A DNA stretch of 18,656 nucleotides from Clostridium sp. UBA6758 (GCA_002453475.1 DKGY01000088.1:19779-38434), one strand, 5' to 3'. Shown: positions 6,492-14,063, numbered from the stretch's first letter. Notes: generated from the letters alone by a model not told the origin. Translations and numbers: made by a program.

Positions 6492-7364
6492 TTAATTTAG
6501 TGGAAAATAGAGGTCCAAGTACGTAGCACCATTTCCCTCAAGCTTTTCCTCAAGCCAGTATCGTTCCTTATAGACTTTACTTTTACTGCAATCGGGCATA
6601 TATCCATTTAGTCTTACCCACTCCGCTAATCTCCTCCATCCGGCAGGTATAACTTCAAATGGATTTGAAAACGGGTTTGTTATTCTTAAAATCGCATAAT
6701 CACATTCATCTATTTTTTTCAGTTTCACTCCTTCAGATATATTATTATTATCTTTTACTTTTACCCAATACTCATATCCTCTAAGACCCTTCTGGCTTTG
6801 CTCTTCTGAAACAGGAACATCGAATCCGAATTGTCTTGATTTAATGTCAATATTATTATTTTCCATCCATTCTGTCATAAGATTTATTACGTCTGCCTCA
6901 GGATTATCGCTGACTACACATGAACTTGCCACATACATAGTATCCAGTTTTTCAATCCTTACATCACTAAAATTATATTCCATATTTATTCCTCCCCAAA
7001 TTATAGATTTATTTTCTTTAAGTATTGGTTTTTCTGGTATAGCATAATGCTTGTTCCTAAATTTAGCTGGTGATTCGCCATACTCGTTTTGAAATGCTCT
7101 TCGGAATGCCCGTTCTGAGCCATATTCAAAATCAAGCGCAATATCAATAATACGTTTTCCTCTGTTCACATCCTGCATTGCATAAGCTAGTCGTCTCTTT
7201 CTCACATATTCCATTAATGGAACTCCGACAAATAAGGTGAATAGCCTGTAAAAGTGATGTTTTGAGAATCCTGCAACCTCAGCACAAGCTTCAATTGTGA
7301 TAGGCTGCTTAATATTCTCTTCAATGTAATCTATGGATTTCTGCAGATATTCAACATAACTCAT
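6492..7364 (-). CDS. AraC-family regulator with GyrI-like effector-binding domain
   Basis: A 290-residue transcription regulator. Residues 1-105 hold the double helix-turn-helix of AraC/XylS proteins: ITIEACAEVAGFSKHHFYRLF is the first helix-turn-helix, and IDIALDFEYGSERAFRRAF followed by YGESPAKFR is the second with the family signature. Residues about 125-290 resemble the GyrI/Rob-type effector domain (ILRITNPFSNP..AGWRRLAEWVRLNGY.., ending YLDLYFPL), which binds small, often toxic cationic molecules. Rob-, SoxS- and BmrR-like relatives control drug efflux. The start used here is the ATG at 7364, because GGGGAG lies 8 nt upstream; a longer frame to 7385 lacks a site. No target gene adjoins it; it stands alone between att-like copies B and C. 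Confidence 0.88.
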   Translation of the reverse strand: MSYVEYLQKSIDYIEENIKQPITIEACAEVAGFSKHHFYRLFTLFVGVPLMEYVRKRRLAYAMQDVNRGKRIIDIALDFEYGSERAFRRAFQNEYGESPAKFRNKHYAIPEKPILKENKSIIWGGINMEYNFSDVRIEKLDTMYVASSCVVSDNPEADVINLMTEWMENNNIDIKSRQFGFDVPVSEEQSQKGLRGYEYWVKVKDNNNISEGVKLKKIDECDYAILRITNPFSNPFEVIPAGWRRLAEWVRLNGYMPDCSKSKVYKERYWLEEKLEGNGATYLDLYFPLN

Positions 7365-7480
7365 AAAACTCACTCCCCGTTGCAACGTAATTTAATTATA
7401 ATGCATAGTATTAATACTTTAAGGACATCTTTTGCTTTTTTGTAAATTAGCTTTTTATTCTGATATAAAAACTAGAGATA

Positions 7481-7516
7481 AAAAAAGTGCCACTCCCTTA
7501 AAGATTAGCACTTTTT
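7481..7516 (-). terminator. Intrinsic terminator downstream of the phytase fusion gene
   Basis: Arms AAAAAGTGC (7482-7490) and GCACTTTTT (7508-7516) pair perfectly around a 17-nt loop. On the minus strand the stem runs into seven Ts, and on the plus strand into five. It would stop transcripts from the fusion gene before the AraC-type gene. The att-like copy C lies between the stop codon and this terminator. Confidence 0.7.
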
Positions 7517-7572
7517 AATGCACTTTAATAACTTTAGTGTCTTAACACTAATCAAATCATGGCTTTTAGTGG

Positions 7573-7602
7573 AAGTCTACCTCATCTGTGATACGGTTCA
7601 CC
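7573..7602 (-). repeat. att-like copy C of the rlmH 3' end (best match)
   Basis: Thirty bases match 11019-11048, the end of rlmH plus 9 bases beyond its stop, at 26 positions. On the minus strand it would encode Gly-Glu-Pro-Tyr-His-Arg followed by TGA, so the rlmH terminal peptide is kept with largely synonymous changes. To the right CCGTAACGG and CATTAAGT..ATTAA (up to 7646) are shared with copy B, giving similarity over about 75 bp between B and C. Confidence 0.75.
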
Positions 7603-7705
7603 GTAACGGGTATACCTTAGACATTTCACACATTAAGTAACATTAACGATTGTTCTGTACTCTCCTAATTTCATATAAAATGTCTAGTCCAGCTATTTTA
7701 CCCAT

Positions 7706-10171
7706 CTAGTACTTTACATTTTTCCTTATCAATTCCATAAATGCTTCTGGAGGAACTATTATTACATCAGGATTTTCCCTTAGTCTTCTAATAACCGCTT
7801 CAACATCATTAACACCTTTGCTCCAAACATGAACATAAACAAAAGTATATGCCTCTTGGCTGCATACATTTATCTCACCTGAATTTACTCTGTCATTAAT
7901 TTTTTTTACTAACTCTTCTTCACTTTCGAGGTTATTCCAAAGTATATCTCTACAAGATACTATAGGTTTATTATTAGACCATAATATTTTTCCTTGATAC
8001 TTATCATGTCTATGATAATCAAGATAGAACAATCCTTGAATACTAACTTCTTTAGTAAACTTATTCCAAAGCTCAATGTTATTGAAGGCTGAATCATCTA
8101 TTATTGCCACATACTCTTCATCTACCTTCTGCATATAATCATTTAATGCATTAATATATATGTCTAATTTACTTGGATCAAATTTACTTGGATAAATATA
8201 CCCATTTCCAGAAGGGGATACCATGAAGTTATTATTAGTTTTCTCATTGCTTATACTTTTATAATATAAATTAAAAACAGTAGGCGCTAAATAATATATA
8301 GAAGGGCTCATTGACCAGCCTAAATTGAGTTTAGCTCTATTGGGATGACCAAACCATTTGGAAGAGCCATAGTTTGTTCCAAGATTCCATTGTTGATTGT
8401 CTCCATCAGACATTATAAAGGTAACATAATGTGCATTTTTTTTAGGAAGTGATACTGAGAATTTTTTAGTGACAGGCAGTGATGGAAAAGCACTTAAAGA
8501 TGTTAAATTATAAGACCAGTCTGCAGCAACTACACTTACGCCATATTTTGAAGCTGTACTAACATTAATAAACTCATCTGGCCCCCAGCCTAAACAAATA
8601 GAGTTATCTTGCATAGAAGAAAATATTTTATCTCTAAGGATTGTTTTATCTATACTATCTTCATAAAATACTAGACACTTAGCCATTATAGCATAATCTC
8701 TTAATGGCGCTTCCTTTTCAGGTGAAAGCTGAATTACTATTGAATGATTTAACCCTTTATCCCATAGGTTATCATATGCCCAGGCTTCATCGGTATTTCT
8801 ACAATCTCCAATAATTTTTACTATACCCTCTCTCCTTAATTTAGGCTCTATAACCTCATCAATAGCTATTGCTTTATTTAAAGAAGCAAGAGAACAAGCA
8901 TTATTTATTGAAGGATCTTTTGATACCCTATTATTATAAAGCACATATCCATCTATATAGTCTTTGTATATATTTAATAATTTCCAGGGATCTGAAAGCA
9001 TTTCATAAGATACATTATAATTATTTTTTAAATCTTCCAGCCATATTTCATAATCAGGCTGATAAGAATTAAGTGTATATATTTGAGAAGAACACTGGCC
9101 ATTAACTATCCCTTGGAGGCTAGCTACCATCGTCTTCTCGCTGGACGTCATTGTATCTTGGGATATAACATATAAAAACTTAGGTATTATTGGATTTTTT
9201 ATATAGTTGGAGGAAAGCTTAAATATGGGAGCAGCATGAAAAGCTACTGCTCCATTAACACTTGAAGTTTTCTTCCACTCACTCCACTTTATATTGTATT
9301 TATCTCCATTTATTTTGCAATAATCATAAAACTTTTTTAGAAAATCTATTCTTTCGTTATTATAAAAAGATTGGATAGCCTTTTCATTATAGTTCCCTAG
9401 CGCTAATTGTCTCCTTATAATATCATCTGCACTAACCTCTTTATTGTTTTTCATCATATCATACATAATCATAAAGGTACCAGTTCTTCCTACACCATGT
9501 TTGCAATGAAAATGTAACCAAGAATCTTTAGGCTGAGCATTAATAAATTCTATAAAATAATCAACCATATCATCAGTAGGTATTCCACCGTCTCTAACTG
9601 GTATTCGATTATAAGATAAAGCTTTAGAGCTAACAAGTTCATTTTCATCTTGAACTTTTGTTGGTATCATAGTTTTTTCAGGATGATTATAAAAAGTAAT
9701 AGGAACATTCAATTCAATACTTTTTAATTTATTAGCTTCATCTGCTAAAACCTGTTCTCTAGTTAGTCCTGTATTAGCGTTATTTTTTGAATCTGCCCAG
9801 CTAACTGGAAGCCCATTAATAAACCCATGAGATTCCTGCCTTAAATCCACCACCGTTATTGGTGATGAAGTTCCTATAGCGTTTATTAAAAGTGAAAGGT
9901 TGTGTTCAGAAAATTGCTGACTTCCAGAAATATTTAATTTGTCTAATCCGTTAAGATTTAAATTTTTATTATCTTTTATAATTGTTAAATCTGAAGTTTT
10001 ACGAAAGTTTTTAGGTAGAATATTATCGGAAGTTAACGAATCTAAGACAAGATTTACTTTATTTTCATCAGGACCTTCAGCTACTACATTTTTACTTACT
10101 GTAAAAGATGAAAAAATAGTTATTAGCATTGTTAATAAAACAAGTACATATACCTTCAATTTTTTATGCAA
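7706..10171 (-). CDS. Secreted PTP-like phytase fused to a GxGYxYP putative glycoside hydrolase
   Basis: An 821-residue two-domain exported protein. Residues 1-31 are a signal peptide (KK..VLVLLTMLITIFSSF..VVA). Residues about 40-285 are a cysteine phosphatase of the PTP-like phytase type: DLRQESHGFINGLPVSW, candidate general acid D194 (PVRDGGIPTD) and the P-loop H222-C-K-H-G-V-G-R-T230, with nucleophile C223. These enzymes dephosphorylate inositol phosphates or phosphoproteins. Residues about 320-821 match the GxGYxYP family (putative glycoside hydrolase): FIMSDGDNQQWNLG, then the name-giving G-N-G-Y-I-Y-P at 655-661. The start is TTG, supported by AAGGGAT upstream; the nearest ATG would cut into the signal peptide. 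The phosphatase half is paralogous to the protein at 11738-12607. I do not recall this fusion as a characterised architecture. Confidence 0.9.
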   Translation of the reverse strand: MHKKLKVYVLVLLTMLITIFSSFTVSKNVVAEGPDENKVNLVLDSLTSDNILPKNFRKTSDLTIIKDNKNLNLNGLDKLNISGSQQFSEHNLSLLINAIGTSSPITVVDLRQESHGFINGLPVSWADSKNNANTGLTREQVLADEANKLKSIELNVPITFYNHPEKTMIPTKVQDENELVSSKALSYNRIPVRDGGIPTDDMVDYFIEFINAQPKDSWLHFHCKHGVGRTGTFMIMYDMMKNNKEVSADDIIRRQLALGNYNEKAIQSFYNNERIDFLKKFYDYCKINGDKYNIKWSEWKKTSSVNGAVAFHAAPIFKLSSNYIKNPIIPKFLYVISQDTMTSSEKTMVASLQGIVNGQCSSQIYTLNSYQPDYEIWLEDLKNNYNVSYEMLSDPWKLLNIYKDYIDGYVLYNNRVSKDPSINNACSLASLNKAIAIDEVIEPKLRREGIVKIIGDCRNTDEAWAYDNLWDKGLNHSIVIQLSPEKEAPLRDYAIMAKCLVFYEDSIDKTILRDKIFSSMQDNSICLGWGPDEFINVSTASKYGVSVVAADWSYNLTSLSAFPSLPVTKKFSVSLPKKNAHYVTFIMSDGDNQQWNLGTNYGSSKWFGHPNRAKLNLGWSMSPSIYYLAPTVFNLYYKSISNEKTNNNFMVSPSGNGYIYPSKFDPSKLDIYINALNDYMQKVDEEYVAIIDDSAFNNIELWNKFTKEVSIQGLFYLDYHRHDKYQGKILWSNNKPIVSCRDILWNNLESEEELVKKINDRVNSGEINVCSQEAYTFVYVHVWSKGVNDVEAVIRRLRENPDVIIVPPEAFMELIRKNVKY

Positions 10172-10371
10172 TTACAATCCCTTCTTTCCTATACCGCAAT
10201 CATTTATTCTTCTAAGCATAGTATAGGATAAGAACTTGACCAATATACAGATTGTTCATTTTATACTTTTATTATTGCTTTAAATTTCATCATAATTCAA
10301 AAGTTAACTTTAGGAAGATTCTATTATTTAAATTTAAGAACTATAATTAAATTTATAAAAAATAGTTAATA

Positions 10372-10396
10372 TGCTTTATTCTAATAAAATAAAGCA
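10372..10396 (-). terminator. Possible terminator after the broken deaminase gene
   Basis: TGCTTTATT (10372-10380) and AATAAAGCA (10388-10396) pair perfectly around a 7-nt loop. On the minus strand a run of six Ts follows about 10 nt later. It would have ended transcripts of the deaminase-like gene; copy D lies between that gene and this hairpin. Confidence 0.4.
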
Positions 10397-10436
10397 CTGA
10401 ACTTATCATTCAGGTATAATATACATTTAAGAACCT

Positions 10437-10464
10437 CATTTATTTATTGTACCGTTCACGTAAC
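10437..10464 (-). repeat. att-like copy D of the rlmH 3' end
   Basis: Bases 10443-10460 match the rlmH end at 15 of 18 positions. The adjoining GTAAC(A/G)GTT is shared with copies B and C. The 16 bases 10437-10452 are identical to copy A at 2275-2290. It lies 56 bp after the end of the broken deaminase-like gene. Confidence 0.6.
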
Positions 10465-10519
10465 AGTTAAAAAGCACAATTTTTCAAATTTATTACTGCT
10501 TAATCTATATTTAATACCC

Positions 10520-10764
10520 TTATCGGATTTTCTTCTCATAGCCTTGCCTACCAAATAATAAAGGTTTAATGTTTTGCGCATTCCACTTATTCATATCATT
10601 GAGATCTTTAAACTTTAGCATTTAGGTATCTGCTTTCCAGACCAATCTTGAATATATCTCTTATTTCCATCTCTAGTAATATGATTGTGCAAATCACCTT
10701 TTGGAATTTTCCTCATTTCATCTAAATCATTATTTTCTAGAGCTATAATGAATTTATCTTTCAT
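10520..10764 (-). pseudogene. Broken adenosine-deaminase-like gene (5' fragment with frameshift)
   Basis: From an ATG with a good AAGGAGAGC site, 49 codons read MKDKFIIALENNDLDEMRKI then PKGDLHNHITRDGNKRYIQDW.. and stop at 10615. The PKxDLHNH metal-binding motif near the N-terminus is the hallmark of adenosine/AMP deaminase-type amidohydrolases. In another frame the similarity continues with KFKDLNDMNKW.., NIKPLLFGRQGYEKK and then stops at 10520. A frameshift is therefore followed by loss of the remaining roughly 250 residues of the usual enzyme. The start region and ribosome binding site are intact, so the decay looks fairly recent. It cannot be active. Confidence 0.75.
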
Positions 10765-11018
10765 TAGATAGCTCTCCTTATTATGTTAAACTACTTTCCC
10801 TAGCTTGTTGTGCAAAATATATTGAGTATTGTCCTAATCTAGCACCATAACTTCTTATATTAATACACTTACAACTATATAATTATTATGAATTTTATAC
10901 CACATACTTCTTTTTTATTAAAGTACATCTTTAGGTTATTAGGTCTCTAAATAATTTATGATAGGGTTTAGGCGACTATAGCATATACTAAAACCTGTCA
11001 TATCAATAGTTTCAAGGT
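10765..11018. other. Upstream region of the broken deaminase gene, next to rlmH end
   Basis: It holds the ribosome binding site of the pseudogene, an AT-rich presumed promoter region, att-like copy E2 (10951-10970) and an imperfect hairpin (about 10963-11000, GGTTTAG with CTAAAACC) that could end rlmH transcripts. No gene was found. Confidence 0.5.
10951..10970 (-). repeat. att-like copy E2 (degenerate), 58 bp past the rlmH stop
   Basis: The plus strand ataatttatgatagggttta matches the rlmH end (atcatttatggtacggttca) at 16 of 20 positions, same orientation. It is AT-rich, so chance similarity is possible, but its place close to rlmH fits a tandem attachment scar. Confidence 0.35.
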
Positions 11019-11048
11019 AAGTCTACATCATTTATGGTACGGTTCACC
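11019..11048 (-). repeat. Terminal rlmH codons and following bases: presumed primary attachment site
   Basis: This segment spans the last rlmH codons, the TGA stop (11030-11028) and nine bases beyond. It is the reference for the similar copies downstream. In staphylococci the equivalent codons are the crossover site for SCC insertion, regenerating the gene end each time. Confidence 0.6.
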
Positions 11049-11507
11049 CTTTATTATCCTATATCCTCTATAAATCTGTTCTAGAAGCATTACTCTGAAC
11101 AATTGGTGTGGAAAGGTCATTTTAGAAAAACATATTTTGTAATTAGCTCTTTTTATAACTTGCTCTGATAACCCTAAGCTTCCTCCTATTATAAAAACTA
11201 AATTAGAATTTCCTTCTAATCCACAGTTACCTATGAAACCTGCAAATTCTTCTGATGAAATTTGCTTTCCTTTTAAATCCATGGCTACAACATAAGCATT
11301 ATCTTTTATTTTTGATAATATGCTTTGGCCTTCTTTATCCTTTATTTGAAGTTCTTCCTTTTCCGATGCATTATCTGGTGTTTTCTCATCTTGAAGCTCT
11401 ATTATTTCAAGCTTACAGTATCTTGATAATCTCTTAGAATATTCATCTATAGCATCTCTTAAATATTTTTCTTTTATTTTTCCTACTGTCATTAATGTTA
11501 TATTCAC
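11028..11507 (-). CDS. rlmH: 23S rRNA (pseudouridine-1915-N3)-methyltransferase RlmH
   Basis: A 159-residue SPOUT-class methyltransferase, full length for the family. It methylates N3 of pseudouridine 1915 in helix 69 of 23S rRNA on assembled 70S ribosomes. The N-terminus MNITLMTVGKIKEKYLRDAI, the knot region VFIIGGSLGLSEQV, the stretch FSKMTFPHQLFRVMLLEQIY and the ending GEPYHK are characteristic. The start is GTG with a strong AGGAGG site 8 nt upstream. Its last codons coincide with the presumed attachment site, yet the protein is intact, as in SCC-bearing staphylococci. It is divergent from the phytase paralogue with a 230-bp AT-rich gap of repeated TATAGTTTTA-like stretches. Confidence 0.97.
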   Translation of the reverse strand: MNITLMTVGKIKEKYLRDAIDEYSKRLSRYCKLEIIELQDEKTPDNASEKEELQIKDKEGQSILSKIKDNAYVVAMDLKGKQISSEEFAGFIGNCGLEGNSNLVFIIGGSLGLSEQVIKRANYKICFSKMTFPHQLFRVMLLEQIYRGYRIIKGEPYHK

Positions 11508-11737
11508 TAAATTTCCTCCTAAATTCTTTCATAAATTCATAAACACATAATGCTATTTAAATAGTAAAACCTCTGAAACCCGCATGAACAAAACAACTAG
11601 TTAAATAGTTATATAGTTTTATAGTTTTATATTATCATATATAAAATAATAACTATATTTTACTATGAATAATTTAGAATGTCATAGGTAAAATTATAAT
11701 AGATGCTAATTAAATACTATATAGGTGGTGTCTACAC

Positions 11738-12607
11738 ATGAGAAAATTTAACAAAATAAATTTATTTGTTTCTTTAACTATACTTTTATCTATAATGATG
11801 TCTTTTAGTTCTGTTATATCTTATGCTACTCCTATTTCAACTGTAACCTTAACAATAGATTCTCCAACTGCTAATCAGTTACCAAAATATTTTCGTAAGA
11901 GCACAGATCAAATTACTCCCTCAGAGAATATAAATTTATCTGGTCTAGACAAACTTAATATTTCTGGTAGTGGTCAATTTTCTAAAACCGGAATACCTTT
12001 AATGAAAAGCTCTATAGGAAACTATCCAATAACTGTTATTGATTTAAGAGAAGAATCTCATGGATTTATTGATGGTATTCCTGTCAGTTGGAGAAATGCA
12101 AATAACGATGCAAACAAAGGTTTAACAGTAAATGAAATTATTGCTGATGAAAACTCTAGGTTAAATTCTATTCCACTTAATAAACCTATTTCTTTAGAAG
12201 GTTTTAAAGATGTTGTAATACCTTCAAAAATTCAAAATGAATCTGATCAAACTAAGGCTTATTCATTATCTTATATTCGTATCCCTGTAACAGATAAAAG
12301 TATACCTACTGATGCTATGGTAAATTATTTTATTGATGCTGTGAAAAATCAACCTGAAAACAGTTGGCTCCATTTCCATGGTCAAGAAGGACTTGAGAGA
12401 ACTACTACTTTTATGATAATGTATGATATTATGAAAAATTGTAAAGAAGTTAACTTAAATGACATTATTACACGCCAAATCTTATTATCTAAAATGGATA
12501 AAAAGACCAGTGATAAATTTTATTCAGGAGATATATTTAACTTTTTAAATAATTTTTATAATAAATGCAAATCCAATGAATCTAACTCTAATAAACAGAT
12601 TTCGTAG
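11738..12607 (+). CDS. Secreted PTP-like phytase homologue lacking the catalytic cysteine (pseudo-phosphatase)
   Basis: A 289-residue exported protein. Residues 1-30 are a signal peptide (ending SSVISYA). The rest follows the phosphatase half of the fusion protein closely: PKYFRKSTDQ.., NLSGLDKLNISGSGQFS, DLREESHGFIDGIPVSW, and candidate general acid D186 (PVTDKSIPTDAM). The P-loop reads H214-G-Q-E-G-L-E-R-T222 instead of HCxxGxGRT. The nucleophilic Cys is Gly215 and a P-loop Gly is Glu220, while Arg221 remains. Cysteine phosphatases need that Cys, so it should be inactive and might bind ligand or be decaying. The frame is otherwise intact. The ATG follows AGGTGGTG. It ends 59 bp before a bidirectional terminator shared with nox. 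Confidence 0.9.
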   Translation: MRKFNKINLFVSLTILLSIMMSFSSVISYATPISTVTLTIDSPTANQLPKYFRKSTDQITPSENINLSGLDKLNISGSGQFSKTGIPLMKSSIGNYPITVIDLREESHGFIDGIPVSWRNANNDANKGLTVNEIIADENSRLNSIPLNKPISLEGFKDVVIPSKIQNESDQTKAYSLSYIRIPVTDKSIPTDAMVNYFIDAVKNQPENSWLHFHGQEGLERTTTFMIMYDIMKNCKEVNLNDIITRQILLSKMDKKTSDKFYSGDIFNFLNNFYNKCKSNESNSNKQIS

Positions 12608-12665
12608 AAACTTTAACTGTTATTACTTTTATTGAATTTAATAAAGTATAATACATTTTACTATA

Positions 12666-12702
12666 AAAATAACTCATCATAACAATTATGATGAGTTATT
12701 TT
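12666..12702. terminator. Bidirectional terminator between convergent genes
   Basis: Arms of 17 nt (12666-12682 and 12686-12702) pair perfectly with a 3-nt loop; the stem starts with AAAATAACTCATCAT. It ends in Ts on both strands and lies between the phytase homologue and the NADH oxidase, so it serves both. Confidence 0.88.
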
Positions 12703-12728
12703 AAAGTTATAAACAATACATTTATTTA

Positions 12729-14063
12729 TTATTTTAATGCTTTAAGAGCTACAGTATTTAATAAACTCCATGGTTTATTAAAGTGTGGTTGGAAGAAGAA
12801 ATCTGTCATTGCTAGTTCTTCTATAGTCATGTTATTTTGTATTACTACAGATAGGGTATTCATGTGTTGAGTTAAATCTTCATCAGATATAATCTGTCCT
12901 CCAAGAATTCTTCTTGTAGCTTTGTCATAGACAAGTTTTATAGTTGCTTCATTATAGGTAGGCATAAACTCTGGTCTATGATTTTCACTAACCATTACTG
13001 AGTCAATATCCATAGATGTAGTTTTCTTAGCAACCTCTTCTGTTAATCCTGTAGATGCTATACATTTATCATATATCTTTATTCCTGAAGTTCCCTGGGT
13101 TCCCATATACTTAAGAGTTGGATTTACTAGATTTTTAGCCACTAAGGTTCCCATTCTTACAGCATTAGTTGCAAGAGGAATATATCTCTTATCCCTTGCT
13201 GGATTATATTCTACAACACAACAATCTCCAGCTGCAAATACATCTTTAACACTAGTTCTCATATATTCATCTATTATTATTGCTCCATTTGGAAGAGTAT
13301 CTAATTTTCCTTTTACTAAACTAGTACTCGGTATAAATCCTATGCAAAGTACTACTAAATCTGCTTCATAACTGCCTTTATCAGTTACTACTTTAGATAC
13401 TTTGCCATTTTCTCCTTCAAATTTTTGAACTTTTTCACCTAACGCTAACTTTACTCCACGGTTTCTAAATTCTTTCTCTGCTATATCTGTAAACTCTTCA
13501 TCAAGATACTTACTCATTATTCTTTCTTCTGCATCTATTAAAGTTACATTTTTATCTTTTATTTCAAAGCTTTCAGCAAGTTCTACCCCTATATATCCAG
13601 CACCTACAACAATTACATTCTTGGCTTTAGCTGAGCTTTCTATAATTGTTTTTGCATGACTATAATTTTTACATAGTAATATATTTTTAAGGTTTCTTCC
13701 TTCAAAATTAGGTACTATTGGCCATGATCCTAATGTTAAAATTAATTTATCATATTTTTCTTTAACTATATCAGCAGTTTTTAAATTTGTAGCTGTAATT
13801 GTCTTTTCCTCCATATCAATGTCAGTTACATTATAACTCATTCTCATATTTATACCAAGGTTATTTAAGTTTTCTGGAGAATTATAAAATAATTTTTCTG
13901 GTTCATTTACTACATTAGATACACTTAAAGCAATTCCACAAGAAAGAAAAGATACATTATCATTTCTTTCATAAACTGTAATCTCGCTATCTGGATAAAG
14001 TTGTTTTGCATTTACTACTGCTGCCGTTCCTGCATGTGTACATCCTACTACTGCAATTTTCAT
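12729..14063 (-). CDS. nox: NADH oxidase (FAD-dependent, Cys-sulfenic type)
   Basis: A 444-residue flavoprotein, full length for bacterial NADH oxidases/peroxidases and CoA-disulfide reductases. Residues 4-13 (AVVGCTHAGT) form the FAD-binding loop and include His10. Cys42 in VSFLSCGIAL is the redox cysteine. GAGYIG (154-159) is the NAD(H)-binding loop, and FAAGD is the second FAD motif. The C-terminal dimerisation domain ends ..FFFQPHFNKPWSLLNTVAL. GCTHAGT and the PHFNKPW ending favour the water-forming NADH oxidase group, which protects anaerobes by reducing O2 with NADH; peroxidase or CoA-disulfide reductase activity cannot be excluded. The ATG follows AGGAGGTC. It is transcribed alone, with a 283-bp AT-rich upstream region and terminators on both sides. 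Confidence 0.88.
   Translation of the reverse strand: MKIAVVGCTHAGTAAVVNAKQLYPDSEITVYERNDNVSFLSCGIALSVSNVVNEPEKLFYNSPENLNNLGINMRMSYNVTDIDMEEKTITATNLKTADIVKEKYDKLILTLGSWPIVPNFEGRNLKNILLCKNYSHAKTIIESSAKAKNVIVVGAGYIGVELAESFEIKDKNVTLIDAEERIMSKYLDEEFTDIAEKEFRNRGVKLALGEKVQKFEGENGKVSKVVTDKGSYEADLVVLCIGFIPSTSLVKGKLDTLPNGAIIIDEYMRTSVKDVFAAGDCCVVEYNPARDKRYIPLATNAVRMGTLVAKNLVNPTLKYMGTQGTSGIKIYDKCIASTGLTEEVAKKTTSMDIDSVMVSENHRPEFMPTYNEATIKLVYDKATRRILGGQIISDEDLTQHMNTLSVVIQNNMTIEELAMTDFFFQPHFNKPWSLLNTVALKALK

Larger units (their letters stand above)
7365..7705. other. Intergenic region with terminator, hairpin and att-like copy C
   Basis: About 340 bp upstream of the AraC-type gene and downstream of the phytase fusion gene. 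It holds a terminator (7481-7516), a second perfect hairpin TTAGTGT-CTTA-ACACTAA (7534-7551) and att-like copy C with its extension (7573-7650). No gene was found. Confidence 0.6.
10172..10519. other. Intergenic region upstream of the phytase fusion gene
   Basis: It holds the AT-rich promoter region of the fusion gene (a weak TTGGTC-17 bp-TATGCT pair on the minus strand), a perfect 9-bp hairpin at 10372-10396, att-like copy D at 10437-10464 and the tail of the broken deaminase gene. No other gene was found. Confidence 0.5.
2275..11048. mobile_element. Candidate SCC-like island anchored at the 3' end of rlmH
   Basis: About 8.8 kb lies between the rlmH terminal codons and the furthest similar repeat at 2275-2299. 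Several degenerate direct copies of the rlmH end lie between. Contents fit accessory DNA: a CDC toxin, a secreted two-domain enzyme, a drug-sensor-like regulator, a methyltransferase, and remnants of adenosine deaminase, histidine kinase and ABC transporter genes. Known: SCC elements of staphylococci integrate at this same gene end through Ccr serine recombinases. Not seen: any recombinase, origin or conjugation gene, so mobility is inferred only from the repeats. The element may be decayed or moved in trans. Confidence 0.45.

Noticed and set aside
9939..10226. 95-codon plus-strand frame over the start of the phytase fusion gene
   Set aside because: It is antisense to the signal peptide and phosphatase start of a well-supported gene and has no recognisable protein features.
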